DNA of 64,000 bases from a virus. The position numbers were made by a program, and so were the translations under genes. The stretch covers positions 98,315 to 162,314 of the IMG/VR virus record IMGVR_UViG_3300028821_000038; one strand, 5' to 3'. The notes under the pieces were generated by a model, which saw only the letters and a list, made by a program, of their open reading frames with translations, had not been told where the DNA came from and did no database searches. Shown here piece after piece: positions 51,332 to 58,830 of the stretch (within the stretch, counting starts at the first letter, position 1; each line of letters opens with the position of its first letter).

Positions 51332-51470
51332 TTATATGATGTCGTATGCGTATGACTTTCTGTATTCGTCAATATTTTTTCTAGCTCGTTTTGCTCTAAT
51401 TTTTTTTAGCCTTTTTTTCTCTTTTGAAATAGAAAAAGTGGCACCACCCCAACAGATAAAGCTCTATCAT
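51332..51470 (-). pseudogene. Small basic gene broken by a one-base frameshift
   Basis: ATG 51470 overlaps the previous TAA (TAATG) and reads MIELYLLG, then runs out of frame. From the G-run TTGGGGTGG, the neighbouring frame reads GGATFSISKEKKRLKKIRAKRARKNIDEYRKSYAYDII to a TAA just before the next ribosome site. Removing one G from GGGG restores a 45-residue basic protein. Either a real frameshift, programmed slippage, or a homopolymer sequencing error. Confidence 0.45.
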
Positions 51471-52123
51471 TATTTATCCTTTACATTATATTTCAGCCCA
51501 TCCTCCTTTGTGTGTTTTTTGGACTTTTGAAATCCCATTATCGCATAATTCAAAATGTCCACAAACATATCTGGATTATTTTCCACCTCCTTGGCTATCT
51601 TTGCTAGGAATTTTGTTTTTTCGCTGTAGTCCATCTTTACTATATTGTCGTTAATATAAATAGAGCCATGCTCATCATCTTGCACATCACTCCATTTTAA
51701 GTGGCCATTTACAATACCATTTCTTGGCGCAATAATCTTGTCTATAAGATACTGCATCCATTCAATATAATGATAAAAACCTCTGGTTGGATCCCTTGTG
51801 ATGTACATCACATTTTCATCTGTGGAATCAACAACCCAATGGAGCCACAGGCTGGGTTGAGTGACAGGTGGTATGTTTGGCTCGACAACACTTGGATCAT
51901 TGAAGTTTTGACCACAACATGCTTGCCAGGGCCATTTGTAGTCGGGGTAGAACAATTCCCCTTGTACCCCATATTCCTCTGAGGGCTTAGGCAAATATTC
52001 TTCAACCTTTGTTAGGTCTCTAGCCATCCTTCTGGTGCGAGCAAGGCCATTGATAAGTTTTGCAGCCTCATCGCAATCACTTTTTGTCTTGAAAGTTGCT
52101 ATTATTTTCCCTGTGATCATCAT
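51470..52123 (-). CDS. Hypothetical protein, paralogue of 52600, 217 aa
   Basis: AAGGAATAAC precedes an ATGATG start (52123). Shares with 52600: AAKLINGLARTRRMARDLTKVEEYLP, EYGVQGELFYPDYKWPW…CGQ, YIEWMQYLIDKIIAPRNGIVNGHLKW. The C-terminal 45 residues (FLAKIAKEVENNPDMF…) are an extra helical tail that resembles the 58360 product (KKIKQEVEQDPSLYKDI). Soluble, unknown function. Confidence 0.65.
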   Translation of the reverse strand: MMITGKIIATFKTKSDCDEAAKLINGLARTRRMARDLTKVEEYLPKPSEEYGVQGELFYPDYKWPWQACCGQNFNDPSVVEPNIPPVTQPSLWLHWVVDSTDENVMYITRDPTRGFYHYIEWMQYLIDKIIAPRNGIVNGHLKWSDVQDDEHGSIYINDNIVKMDYSEKTKFLAKIAKEVENNPDMFVDILNYAIMGFQKSKKHTKEDGLKYNVKDK

Positions 52124-52136
52124 TGCGTTATTCCTT

Positions 52137-52589
52137 TTAGTTTTTATGCACTTCATCACCACAGCACTCGATGAAGCCAAATGAGGCTTCCATCTCCTCG
52201 TGTGGGATGCTATACTCAATAAGTATCTCCTTAAGCTTTATATGATCTTTGCTATTTTCCATATTTTTGTGCTCAAGGATACGCTTACTTCCTTGTTGGA
52301 CCATATCGATGGCGAACAGGGCGCCAATATCTTTGACATACATAAACTGTACATCTTCTCTGGAGCTCTCCGATAGGGCAGACTCTAGTATCTCAGGGAT
52401 AGTAAAGTCTGCTGATAGTTTTTTCTTTTTCAACATACCTCTGCATTTATTGCAATACAAGCCATCTAATTTTTTTTTAAAATTATCGCAGAATTTATTT
52501 ATGCAGGTATTGCGAGTGCATTGTGTTGATATTATCGGGGATTTTATTTTGAATATTTTTCCCGAAACTACAGTAGTATAGATTTCCAT
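52137..52589 (-). CDS. Cys-rich small protein, 150 aa
   Basis: AAGGAAGG precedes ATG 52589. Residues about 22-50 hold several cysteines (CTRNTCINKFCDNF…YCNKC) that could bind zinc. The C-terminal two thirds are helical and acidic, ending ECCGDEVHKN. It lies between the two paralogues 51470 and 52600. Function unknown; nucleic-acid binding is possible. Confidence 0.6.
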   Translation of the reverse strand: MEIYTTVVSGKIFKIKSPIISTQCTRNTCINKFCDNFKKKLDGLYCNKCRGMLKKKKLSADFTIPEILESALSESSREDVQFMYVKDIGALFAIDMVQQGSKRILEHKNMENSKDHIKLKEILIEYSIPHEEMEASFGFIECCGDEVHKN

Positions 52590-52599
52590 TTTTCCTTCC

Positions 52600-53136
52600 T
52601 TAATCATAAGTAATGCATTCATACTCTACTTTAACAGTATTGTCTTCGTGGAGTACTATTGAGCCTATATCGTAACAATCATCTCCACGCCACTTAATAG
52701 TGCCATTGGCTACCCCTCCTCTTGGGGTGATAATTCTATCGATGATGTATTTCATCCATTCTACATAATTGTAGAATTTTTCATTTCCGTCCCACTCTAT
52801 TGCCATTTTAAGGTCGTCATCCTCAGATGGCTTAGCGACCCACTGCAACCAATCCCCTGGCTGACTTCTTGGTGGACGCATTTCGACAACACTAGGATCT
52901 GTGGCGTCCTGCCCGCAATACAACCACCATGGCCATTCTTCGGTCGGATAGAAAAACTCACCATCCTCTCCGTACTCAGTCCACGGCACAGGAAGGTGCT
53001 CTTGTACCTTAGATAGGTCACGCCTCATTCGGCGTGTACCTGCAAGGCCATTGATTACCTCTGCGGCGCTGTCTCTGTTATTTTTGTCTTTAAATATGAC
53101 CTCTACGCGTCCGCTGAATGTTGTATCGTATCCCAT
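52600..53136 (-). CDS. Hypothetical protein, paralogue of 51470, 178 aa
   Basis: AGGAGAAA precedes ATG 53136. Contains AAEVINGLAGTRRMRRDLSKV, EYGEDGEFFYPTEEWPWWLYCGQ and YVEWMKYIIDRIITPRGGVANGTIKW, matching its paralogue. Trp- and Glu-rich. A GGTATATAT promoter-like motif lies about 25-40 bp upstream. Function unknown. Confidence 0.65.
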   Translation of the reverse strand: MGYDTTFSGRVEVIFKDKNNRDSAAEVINGLAGTRRMRRDLSKVQEHLPVPWTEYGEDGEFFYPTEEWPWWLYCGQDATDPSVVEMRPPRSQPGDWLQWVAKPSEDDDLKMAIEWDGNEKFYNYVEWMKYIIDRIITPRGGVANGTIKWRGDDCYDIGSIVLHEDNTVKVEYECITYD

Positions 53137-53153
53137 TTTATTTCTCCTCTATA

Positions 53154-53576
53154 TCAATGTGGCTTAAGATATATACCTTTCACTGGATATATGTATCCAT
53201 TAGTGCTCTTGTTTGTATATTTTAGTCCATTTATTTTGATGGACGCCTCTTCTACTTAACACCCGTTCACGAAAGGAACATAACTAACCACTTTCCCACA
53301 TTTAGAGCATGTATATAGTGAACACCCTGCGTTCCAATTTTCACCCATGTTGCACCGCCCGTCATCCTCGGCCTCGTCTCTTATTATATCCATACCAAGA
53401 TCCTCTGAGGCTTTTTTTCTTAAGTCCTCATCGTAGTATCTGCTGCGCTCCTCGATATTGAGATTTTCTAATTGTTCATCATATATCCGATATCCATTAT
53501 GAACACAATTATCACACGTGTAAGTAATATCGATCAGCATTTTTTCCGATCCACATTCACATTTCAGTCTTGACAT
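53154..53576 (-). pseudogene. Cys-rich protein split by in-frame TAA
   Basis: The start at 53576 (MSRLKCECGSEKMLIDITYTCDNC) reads 106 residues with two zinc-ribbon-like Cys pairs (CECG…CDNC, CSLYTCSKCG) and ends YVPFVNGC, then TAA (53256-53258). The same frame then gives VEEASIKINGLKYTNKSTNGYIYPVKGIYLKPH up to TGA 53154-53156. The extension is protein-like and has no start codon or ribosome site. The first part alone may be a complete functional protein. Confidence 0.5.
53163..53175 (-). promoter_or_regulatory. GGTATATAT promoter motif on the minus strand
   Basis: Read on the minus strand, AAAGGTATATATCTTA lies about 30 bp before the start of the 52600 gene. The core matches the 17-base elements at 61114-61130 and 63543-63559. 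Confidence 0.35.
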
Positions 53577-53611
53577 TTTTGTTATCCTTCGTTTGGTGTT
53601 GTATACTTACA

Positions 53612-53998
53612 TCAATTTTCATTACAGATCTCCTCAACCAAGTCATATTCGTGCTCTTCATATCCTAGATAGTGTCCATTTTCCATCCAAGAAATAGCTC
53701 TTGAGATGCCCTCCATGGAACCTCTAAAACGGTAAGAAGTTATATTTTGTATTTTGGATTCTATGAAAACTTCCTTTCCTCCTCTAGTTTTGTAGTAATG
53801 TCCTACTTTAACCTCTACTCCCGCCACTTTTACATCAATGACTCGGCTCATAGTTATGTTGTAGCGCCCATCATTACTGATTATAGCTGACTCATCAATA
53901 GTCTGCTCTTGCAACTCCTCCATAATTCTCTGGAGTCCCTCTTCGGTATCATATTTAACCTCATACTCAACTACTTGAATTATTTTTCTCTTCTTCAT
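53612..53998 (-). CDS. Hypothetical protein, 128 aa
   Basis: GAGGAGGG precedes ATG 53998 (MKKRKIIQVVEYEVKYD). A basic start, then an acidic helix (TEEGLQRIMEELQEQ) and beta strands (VDVKVAGVEVKVGHYY). No known motif. The spacing to neighbours is typical for this operon. Confidence 0.6.
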   Translation of the reverse strand: MKKRKIIQVVEYEVKYDTEEGLQRIMEELQEQTIDESAIISNDGRYNITMSRVIDVKVAGVEVKVGHYYKTRGGKEVFIESKIQNITSYRFRGSMEGISRAISWMENGHYLGYEEHEYDLVEEICNEN

Positions 53999-54017
53999 TG
54001 GGTTCCCTCCTCTTTCT

Positions 54018-54821
54018 TTATGATATAAAATTTGACGCTTCAATCCACTCTGTGAGTCCGTTGGACAGTTTTTTGACCACAAAGGTCCTCCCTGCTATAT
54101 CTGCATATCGTGAACCGTATATCTTTACGGCATCACGAAACTCTCGTGAATATTCTGCATCAAAATCGTTTTGGCAGGCAATATCCGCCTTGCTGGGGTA
54201 TATAGAGGGAGAGAGATTGTGAAAAATTAGCGCTTTGCTGAGCCATTTGTTTGTTTTTTGCATAATAGTTGACTCGAGCAGGAAATTAGCCTTTGTGTCG
54301 CCACTGATGGCAATCACCACATCATAGCTACACCTTAATATCACGCTATAGCTTTCGCTCTTATAGACGCATTGGATGCTGTCTATTGTTCGTATATCTC
54401 CCATATTTTGTGTGCCAAACGAGTTTATATCATTAGTCGCTATTGAATATAAATTTATAAAATGTTTTTTATGCGTCGAAGATGATATATATTCAGTCTG
54501 TGTGTCCTTGATTAGCTCTTTCATTAATTCTGGATTAGGACACACTATACTGACATGAGAATCCTTATTGATATATTTTTTAAACTTCAATAAAGCTCTC
54601 AGTGAGCCCATATGTTCATCATCTATTCTTGGGATGATAATGATTTTTATGTTATTTATGAACCCATCATAGTAGCGGTTGAGCTCTTTTAGCTTATGGA
54701 ACACATTGTATCCACATCCCACAAGTACCGCACTGTTTCCTGACTTGATATAGAAAGATGGATTTGTTAAATCTGAGTCAAAAACACCTCCATCGCCTAC
54801 CACATGCACCTTTAGATCCAT
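54018..54821 (-). CDS. Metallo-beta-lactamase-fold protein with altered metal motif
   Basis: AAGGAGG precedes ATG 54821; 267 residues. The MBL outline is visible: an N-terminal strand GDGGVFDSD, VLVGCG, a motif region IIPRIDDEHMGSLRAL, and later VVIAISGDTKANFLLES and KALIFHNLS. Normal enzymes have THxHxDHxGG. Here the residues read R-x-D-x-E-H, and the partial paralogue at 56380 keeps the same RxDDEHMGSL, so the change is fixed rather than random. Some MBL proteins are nucleases or bind nucleotides; activity here is uncertain. Confidence 0.7.
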   Translation of the reverse strand: MDLKVHVVGDGGVFDSDLTNPSFYIKSGNSAVLVGCGYNVFHKLKELNRYYDGFINNIKIIIIPRIDDEHMGSLRALLKFKKYINKDSHVSIVCPNPELMKELIKDTQTEYISSSTHKKHFINLYSIATNDINSFGTQNMGDIRTIDSIQCVYKSESYSVILRCSYDVVIAISGDTKANFLLESTIMQKTNKWLSKALIFHNLSPSIYPSKADIACQNDFDAEYSREFRDAVKIYGSRYADIAGRTFVVKKLSNGLTEWIEASNFIS

Positions 54822-54960
54822 ACTTGTTCCTCCTTCTTTTTTTAAGTTTTTCTTCATATTTTTTCTTCTCGAATTCTTTTTGGGCATCTATATACAGAAA
54901 GTAGACGCTAACTGTAATAATTTCCCATATTACAACGAGAAACACACTTAGAAGACTCAT
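54778..54960 (-). CDS. Small single-pass membrane protein, 60 aa
   Basis: AAGGATTACC precedes ATG 54960. A transmembrane helix (LLSVFLVVIWEIITVSVYFLY) is followed by a Lys/Arg-rich cytoplasmic tail ending GACGRRWRCF. Its end overlaps the beginning of the MBL-fold gene in another frame. A membrane-anchored regulator or toxin-like protein would fit, but nothing specific is known. Confidence 0.55.
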   Translation of the reverse strand: MSLLSVFLVVIWEIITVSVYFLYIDAQKEFEKKKYEEKLKKRRRNKYGSKGACGRRWRCF

Positions 54961-54994
54961 TGGTAATCCTTTTTTGTAAATTTGACTACCAATA

Positions 54995-55189
54995 TTATAT
55001 ATCATAAACCGGGACATATTGTGAGTGTTTGTTGGATATACAATCCTTGTAATCCAACATCCATACCATAGTGTCCGGCATCTTGTGATGTCCAAGATAC
55101 CGCAGGCAAATGGTTTTCTTTGTGCAGTCTTCTCCTTTGCAATATGTGAAGTCTAGACTTGGAAATCTTATATTGTTTCTCTTTTCCAT
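54995..55189 (-). CDS. Small Cys-containing protein, 64 aa
   Basis: Start 55189 lies inside the end of the preceding gene. FTYCKGEDCTKKTICLRYLGHHKM has three Cys and two His in a zinc-finger-like order seen in several small phage proteins. The C-terminus is Asp/Tyr-rich. Function unknown. Confidence 0.6.
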   Translation of the reverse strand: MEKRNNIRFPSLDFTYCKGEDCTKKTICLRYLGHHKMPDTMVWMLDYKDCISNKHSQYVPVYDI

Positions 55190-55761
55190 TGGTTATCTTT
55201 TGTTGTCTTCTCTATTATCTCTTTTGGTATGTACCATGGCACATCATTGGTTTCTCTAATGTATGCGTCTCTTAAAGGGTATACCTCGATAATTCTGTCT
55301 TGAGGCATTTCATCTTCCATGCTAGGAGTAAACCCCCCAGTGCATTTGATGTTTCCATCTGCATCAACTCCAAACTCCTCTTTCATTTTTTCCCATTTTT
55401 TTATTTTAACTTTCATTTTTCCTCCTCTATCACTTTTTAAATCATAATCCATAGCCCTGCCTTCGCGAATCAACAGGAGTTTGTCTATGAATGAGAGTAG
55501 TTCATCTCTACCATCGCCACTCATTCCCGTGATCATAAAATCCCTCACTTTGCGTATCTCTTCTTTGTCCGGAATGCCGATCTCATCCATTATAATAGAT
55601 GAGAGCCTTTGTGTCCCTTCTTTTTTAAGCTCCTCCACGATATCAAACCTTGCAGCATCTACTTCTTCTTTGGAGATAGATAGATCTACACTTGCAGAGG
55701 GACGCATCCTATACAAGATGTGCCCACCTTTTTCTACTTTTGTTTCATCAATCTCTAACAT
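55168..55761 (-). CDS. In-frame fusion of two small proteins with an internal ribosome site
   Basis: 197 residues from ATG 55761 (GTG 55764 also possible). Residues 1-115 form an acidic helical protein. After SDRGGK comes MKVKIKKWEKMKEEFG…, a complete match to the separate 57536 protein (MKVKIKTWEEMEKEYG…). That second start has its own AGGAGG site (AGAGGAGGAAAAATG, around 55420). The two halves appear to have been separate genes that lost the stop between them; both a fusion and a stand-alone C-terminal product could be made. Confidence 0.65.
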   Translation of the reverse strand: MLEIDETKVEKGGHILYRMRPSASVDLSISKEEVDAARFDIVEELKKEGTQRLSSIIMDEIGIPDKEEIRKVRDFMITGMSGDGRDELLSFIDKLLLIREGRAMDYDLKSDRGGKMKVKIKKWEKMKEEFGVDADGNIKCTGGFTPSMEDEMPQDRIIEVYPLRDAYIRETNDVPWYIPKEIIEKTTKDNQWKRETI

Positions 55762-55776
55762 CACTCCCCTTTTTCA

Positions 55777-56109
55777 TCAACCAATATCATGTTTCCTAGG
55801 ATTTATCTCTTCTTCATAGTCACTATATTCTGCAAGAGCACTCGTTAATTCTTTCATTTTTGACTTTGCGAGTCCTCTGTAGAACATAAGCGAATCTTTG
55901 TTTATTTTTGATAGCAACCCCATAAGCTCTTCACTTAGCTCTGGAGAGCTTGTTTCAATACAATAATCAGGTTCTCTTGTAGAGTCACCACCTTTGTACA
56001 CCTCTATTGTGAGGCCGGCTCCAGAAAAAAACTTTCTTGTTTTTGTGTCGTTATCTATTTTTTTCTGCATAGCAATACACTCTTTTAGCTTTTGTGCTAT
56101 ATTGTACAT
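55777..56109 (-). CDS. Hypothetical protein, 110 aa
   Basis: GGGAGGA precedes ATG 56109. Helical N-terminus (AQKLKECIAMQKKID), middle with beta strands (GLTIEVYKGGD), then a long acidic helical tail. No known motif. Spaced normally in the operon. Confidence 0.6.
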   Translation of the reverse strand: MYNIAQKLKECIAMQKKIDNDTKTRKFFSGAGLTIEVYKGGDSTREPDYCIETSSPELSEELMGLLSKINKDSLMFYRGLAKSKMKELTSALAEYSDYEEEINPRKHDIG

Positions 56110-56125
56110 TTTTTCCTCCCAATCT

Positions 56126-56344
56126 TTACATTTTAATGTCTAGGAGTATGGAAATCTCCTTATAAGGACAATTGTTCTTGTGTCTCATCTCAACAATGTC
56201 GAGACAAAACCGTGGGGTTGTTTGGCCGCATAACGGACAAATAGATACAGTCTTATACTGAGGATAGGTGCGTATAGGACTGATGCCCTTAGCCATTTTC
56301 ATAAATTTTGTTCCCAGTTCTCCCAGTTCCTTGGATTCTGCCAT
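56126..56344 (-). CDS. Small zinc-finger-like protein, 72 aa
   Basis: AAAGGAG precedes ATG 56344 (MAESKELGELGTKFMKM). ICPLCGQTTPRFCLDIVEMRHKNNCPY holds a CPxCG pair, a further Cys, a His and another Cys, suggesting one zinc site. Function unknown; small zinc proteins in such regions often bind nucleic acid or host proteins. Confidence 0.6.
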   Translation of the reverse strand: MAESKELGELGTKFMKMAKGISPIRTYPQYKTVSICPLCGQTTPRFCLDIVEMRHKNNCPYKEISILLDIKM

Positions 56345-56379
56345 TTTTACTTTTCTCCTTTCTTTTTTATTGTTTGGTT

Positions 56380-56879
56380 TTATACTTCGACCCATATTGG
56401 GCCTCCTCCCGACATTTCTTTTGTTGTAAATGTCTTTAATGCCAGATTTGAGGAATTAGAGCCATATGGCATTATTGCTTCCCGAAACTCTTTTGAATAC
56501 TCTGCTTCAATGTCATTTTGACAAGCAATATCAGACCTGCTCGGATATTTTGAAGAGGACAGGACATGAAAGACAAGCGCGTGACTGAGCCAATTCTTAG
56601 ATTCTGCCCTGACAGCCGACTCAAACAGCAGGTTAGCTTTAGTGTCACCACTGATCGCAATGACTGCTGGCTTGTTACTATAGGTGCTTAGCACCACACC
56701 ATAGCTTTTGCTTTTGTAGACACCCTTAATGGGTGTGTGTCGTCTAACAATTTCAGCATGAGTTCTGAATCAGGGGACATCACAGTTATGTGACAGTCTT
56801 CGTCTATATGCCTCTTGTATTTCAACAAAGCTCTTAGCGAACCCATATGTTCGTCGTCCATCCTGTGATACTTATCCAT
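56380..56879 (-). pseudogene. Remnant of a second MBL-fold gene
   Basis: Two frames together match parts of the 54018 protein. One reads MDDEHMGSLRALLKYKRHI…LLDDTHP (56879 downwards). The other reads VVLSTYSNKPAVIAISGDTKANLLFES…IACQNDIEAEYSKEFREA to a TAA at 56380. The first about 60 residues and a stretch of about 60 residues in the middle are missing, and the join is out of frame near 56740. So it is a truncated, internally deleted paralogue that cannot make a full protein. Confidence 0.75.
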
Positions 56880-56974
56880 TTTCCAAGTGTTGTTTCCGAT
56901 ACGCTACACCCGTCATCGACATATAAACACACTATCTTAAATGTTCTGCCGATTACCTCTATTGTTTCACTCAT
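56834..56974 (-). CDS. Short protein of unknown origin, 46 aa
   Basis: AAGGATGAA precedes ATG 56974, giving MSETIEVIGRTFKIVCLYVDDGCSVSETTLGKW, then a tail that runs into the MBL remnant in a different frame and ends at 56834. The first 33 residues look native; the rest is probably fusion debris from the deletion that created the remnant. Confidence 0.45.
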   Translation of the reverse strand: MSETIEVIGRTFKIVCLYVDDGCSVSETTLGKWISITGWTTNIWVR

Positions 56975-57090
56975 AATTCATCCTTCTTGCTTGTTATGCA
57001 AAAACATTGCTACAGCTTACCAATTTCACCATAAAGCCACAGATTAGAACCTTCTGAGATTATTAGATAGTCCCAACCTATTATTGAAAA
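56971..57090 (-). pseudogene. Gene fragment with internal TAG
   Basis: The gap between two genes holds an open frame reading SIIGWDYLIISEGSNLWLYGEIGKL, then TAG, then QCFCITSKKDEL, ending in TGA overlapping the next ATG. It has no start codon. The composition is clearly protein-like. Probably the degraded end of a former gene; with Gln for TAG it would read GKLQQCF. Confidence 0.35.
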
Positions 57091-57524
57091 TCATTTCGTT
57101 TGTATCTATCATACCGGTTCTTGAAGCTTTCGCAGTAGCCTTCAGCATTTTTTTTGATATTGTACAGGTCACAATACCAAAATTTTCTACCCTCAACCCC
57201 CTTCCCTTGTAGTGTCATCCTTGAGGAATGTCCACAATCTTTGCAGGACACCTTTTCTCTTACTTCGTCAGCAAGATACCGCTTTATAATTTCATCCAGA
57301 CTCACTACATTATCAAGTTCTGCATCGAGAATGTTTTTAGCATTCCTCCTGTTGATTGCTTTGGTGATCCTTTTGGATTCCTTGTCGAGGTATAGGCGAT
57401 ACTCACCTACCTTGAAGGGGGGGTGTTTGTCTTTTTGCTCAAGGAGGCTCAACACTTCCTTGGCATGCTCCATCAACTCGTCCGCTTCCATCCTACCTAG
57501 TAAGTCAATTAGTTTCATCGTCAT
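57081..57524 (-). CDS. Small Cys-ribbon protein, paralogue of 48912, 147 aa
   Basis: AAGGATGACG precedes the start. MTMKLIDLLGRMEADELMEHAKEVLSLLEQ, GEYRLYLDKES, an extra helical segment (KRITKAINRRNAKNILDAELDNVV…EKV), then CKDCGHSSRM…WYCDLYNI…GYCESF. The ribbon cysteines match the 48912 copy. Longer than its paralogue by about 35 residues in the middle. Confidence 0.65.
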   Translation of the reverse strand: MTMKLIDLLGRMEADELMEHAKEVLSLLEQKDKHPPFKVGEYRLYLDKESKRITKAINRRNAKNILDAELDNVVSLDEIIKRYLADEVREKVSCKDCGHSSRMTLQGKGVEGRKFWYCDLYNIKKNAEGYCESFKNRYDRYKRNDFQ

Positions 57525-57535
57525 CCTTTTCCCTC

Positions 57536-57775
57536 CTAATTTTTAATTACTTCTTTGATCATTTCTTTTGTGATGTTCCATTGTCCATATGGGACGACCC
57601 ATACACCAAACTCGGGAGGATTTCCTTTTAAGTCTATAACTCTATCATTCGGAAGTTCTTCCTCTATTAAATCAGAGAAGCAGTATGGTGTTTCGGGAGA
57701 GCAGTCTATAATGCCATCCTCGGCCTTACCGTACTCCTTCTCCATTTCTTCCCAGGTTTTAATCTTTACCTTCAA
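57536..57775 (-). CDS. Small acidic protein, paralogue of the 55168 C-terminal half
   Basis: 79 residues, start 57775 inside the end of the 57759 gene. MKVKIKTWEEMEKEYGKAEDGIIDC…LIEEELPNDRVIDL…GVWVVPYGQWNITKEMIKE. This family is common in phage genomes as a short stand-alone protein of unknown function; here it occurs once alone and once fused. Confidence 0.65.
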   Translation of the reverse strand: MKVKIKTWEEMEKEYGKAEDGIIDCSPETPYCFSDLIEEELPNDRVIDLKGNPPEFGVWVVPYGQWNITKEMIKEVIKN

Positions 57776-58376
57776 TTTCCATAACCCCCTTTTTTAATAA
57801 TTCTCTTTCCAAACTCATATTTTCTGGAAATATACAGTTGGACATACGCGATATCATTTTTTTTGCATGACTGCTTAGTGTGTAGTGATTGTCATCAAAA
57901 AAGCATATATCTACTCCATTACTTATCACATCAAAGCATTTGGCGTATATAGCTCCTTTATGGGACCACCACTCGTTGAATATCTGTATAGAAAAAGACA
58001 TGGATGTTTCTACTACAACCCAATCAAATCTCCTTGGAGTCATAATTGTGAACATATCCCTGGCGTTCTCGTGAGATAAGCCCTTGGGTGAAAAATCAAA
58101 CTGGGATACTTCACCCACAGGGTATATATATTTATCTCTTTCCATAATAGGGGGAAGCTTCTTGGGATTTGTCCATATCTTTCTCACCTCTCTTTTGCCT
58201 TCATGTAGTCTATCATTTTCTTCCTTAGTAAGAAGATAGAATCTGGATATTTTATCAAGGTGTTTTTTGATAAGGAAGTACACCTTGCCACTATCTTCTA
58301 TTTTTATGATATTTTCATTTTCTGTAAAGCTTGTGCACACAATGCCGTCTGCTTCTGTCCTAATTTTGGGAGTCAT
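57759..58376 (-). CDS. Hypothetical protein, paralogue of 49605, 205 aa
   Basis: AAAGGACGA precedes ATG 58376. Blocks FYLLTKEENDRLHEGKREVRKIW, RRFDWVVVETSMSFSIQIF and KCFDVISNGVDICFFDDN match the 49605 product. Soluble alpha/beta. The order 57759 - 57536 - 57081 parallels 49605 - 49318 - 48912 and points to a block duplication. Confidence 0.65.
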   Translation of the reverse strand: MTPKIRTEADGIVCTSFTENENIIKIEDSGKVYFLIKKHLDKISRFYLLTKEENDRLHEGKREVRKIWTNPKKLPPIMERDKYIYPVGEVSQFDFSPKGLSHENARDMFTIMTPRRFDWVVVETSMSFSIQIFNEWWSHKGAIYAKCFDVISNGVDICFFDDNHYTLSSHAKKMISRMSNCIFPENMSLERELLKKGVMEIEGKD

Positions 58377-58686
58377 TTTCGTCCTTTCCTTTTATAGTAT
58401 CTATAGAGGATTCCCAGTCAAAAAAGCCTCGATGCTTCCATCTTTCTGCTTTTGATATGATTAGATTTTTAATCCATTCTGCACTGCTTTTTTTGTACCT
58501 TTCGTTGGATAGTGAAATGGCAGCAATTGCTATAGTTTCCATATCAGAAGCTCTCTGGGTTTCCTCTTTTATTGCAGACAATATCCCGTGACTACATGCC
58601 TCATTGATATCCTTGTAGAGAGATGGGTCTTGCTCTACTTCTTGTTTTATCTTTTTTAAGAATCTATATCTTTCTTCATGGTTCAT
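58360..58686 (-). CDS. Small helical protein, 108 aa
   Basis: Start ATG 58686. MNHEERYRFLKKIKQEVEQDPSLYKDINEACSHG… is helical and charged; NERYKKSSAEWIKNLII is basic. The beginning resembles the tail of the 51470 product. It overlaps the next gene by 17 bases. Confidence 0.6.
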   Translation of the reverse strand: MNHEERYRFLKKIKQEVEQDPSLYKDINEACSHGILSAIKEETQRASDMETIAIAAISLSNERYKKSSAEWIKNLIISKAERWKHRGFFDWESSIDTIKGKDENDSQN

Positions 58687-58804
58687 TTTTACCCCTATAG
58701 CCTATTCTTTTTATTTCATTGACAATCTCATCAAACAGAACCTCCTCTTTCCTTGAAATAATGAGGCCAATTTGATCCCTTGAGAACAGTGACTATTTAT
58801 CCAT
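58676..58804 (-). pseudogene. Small gene with amber codon 4
   Basis: ATG 58804 reads MDK, then TAG (58793-58795), then SLFSRDQIGLIISRKEEVLFDEIVNEIKRIGYRGKNEP to TGA 58676-58678, which overlaps the start of the 58360 gene. The 38 residues after the stop are protein-like and fill an otherwise empty gap. No strong ribosome site is visible. MDKQSLFSRDQ would be a normal start. Confidence 0.45.
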
Positions 58805-58830
58805 TTGTAGTCGACTCTGTTGTACAAAAC

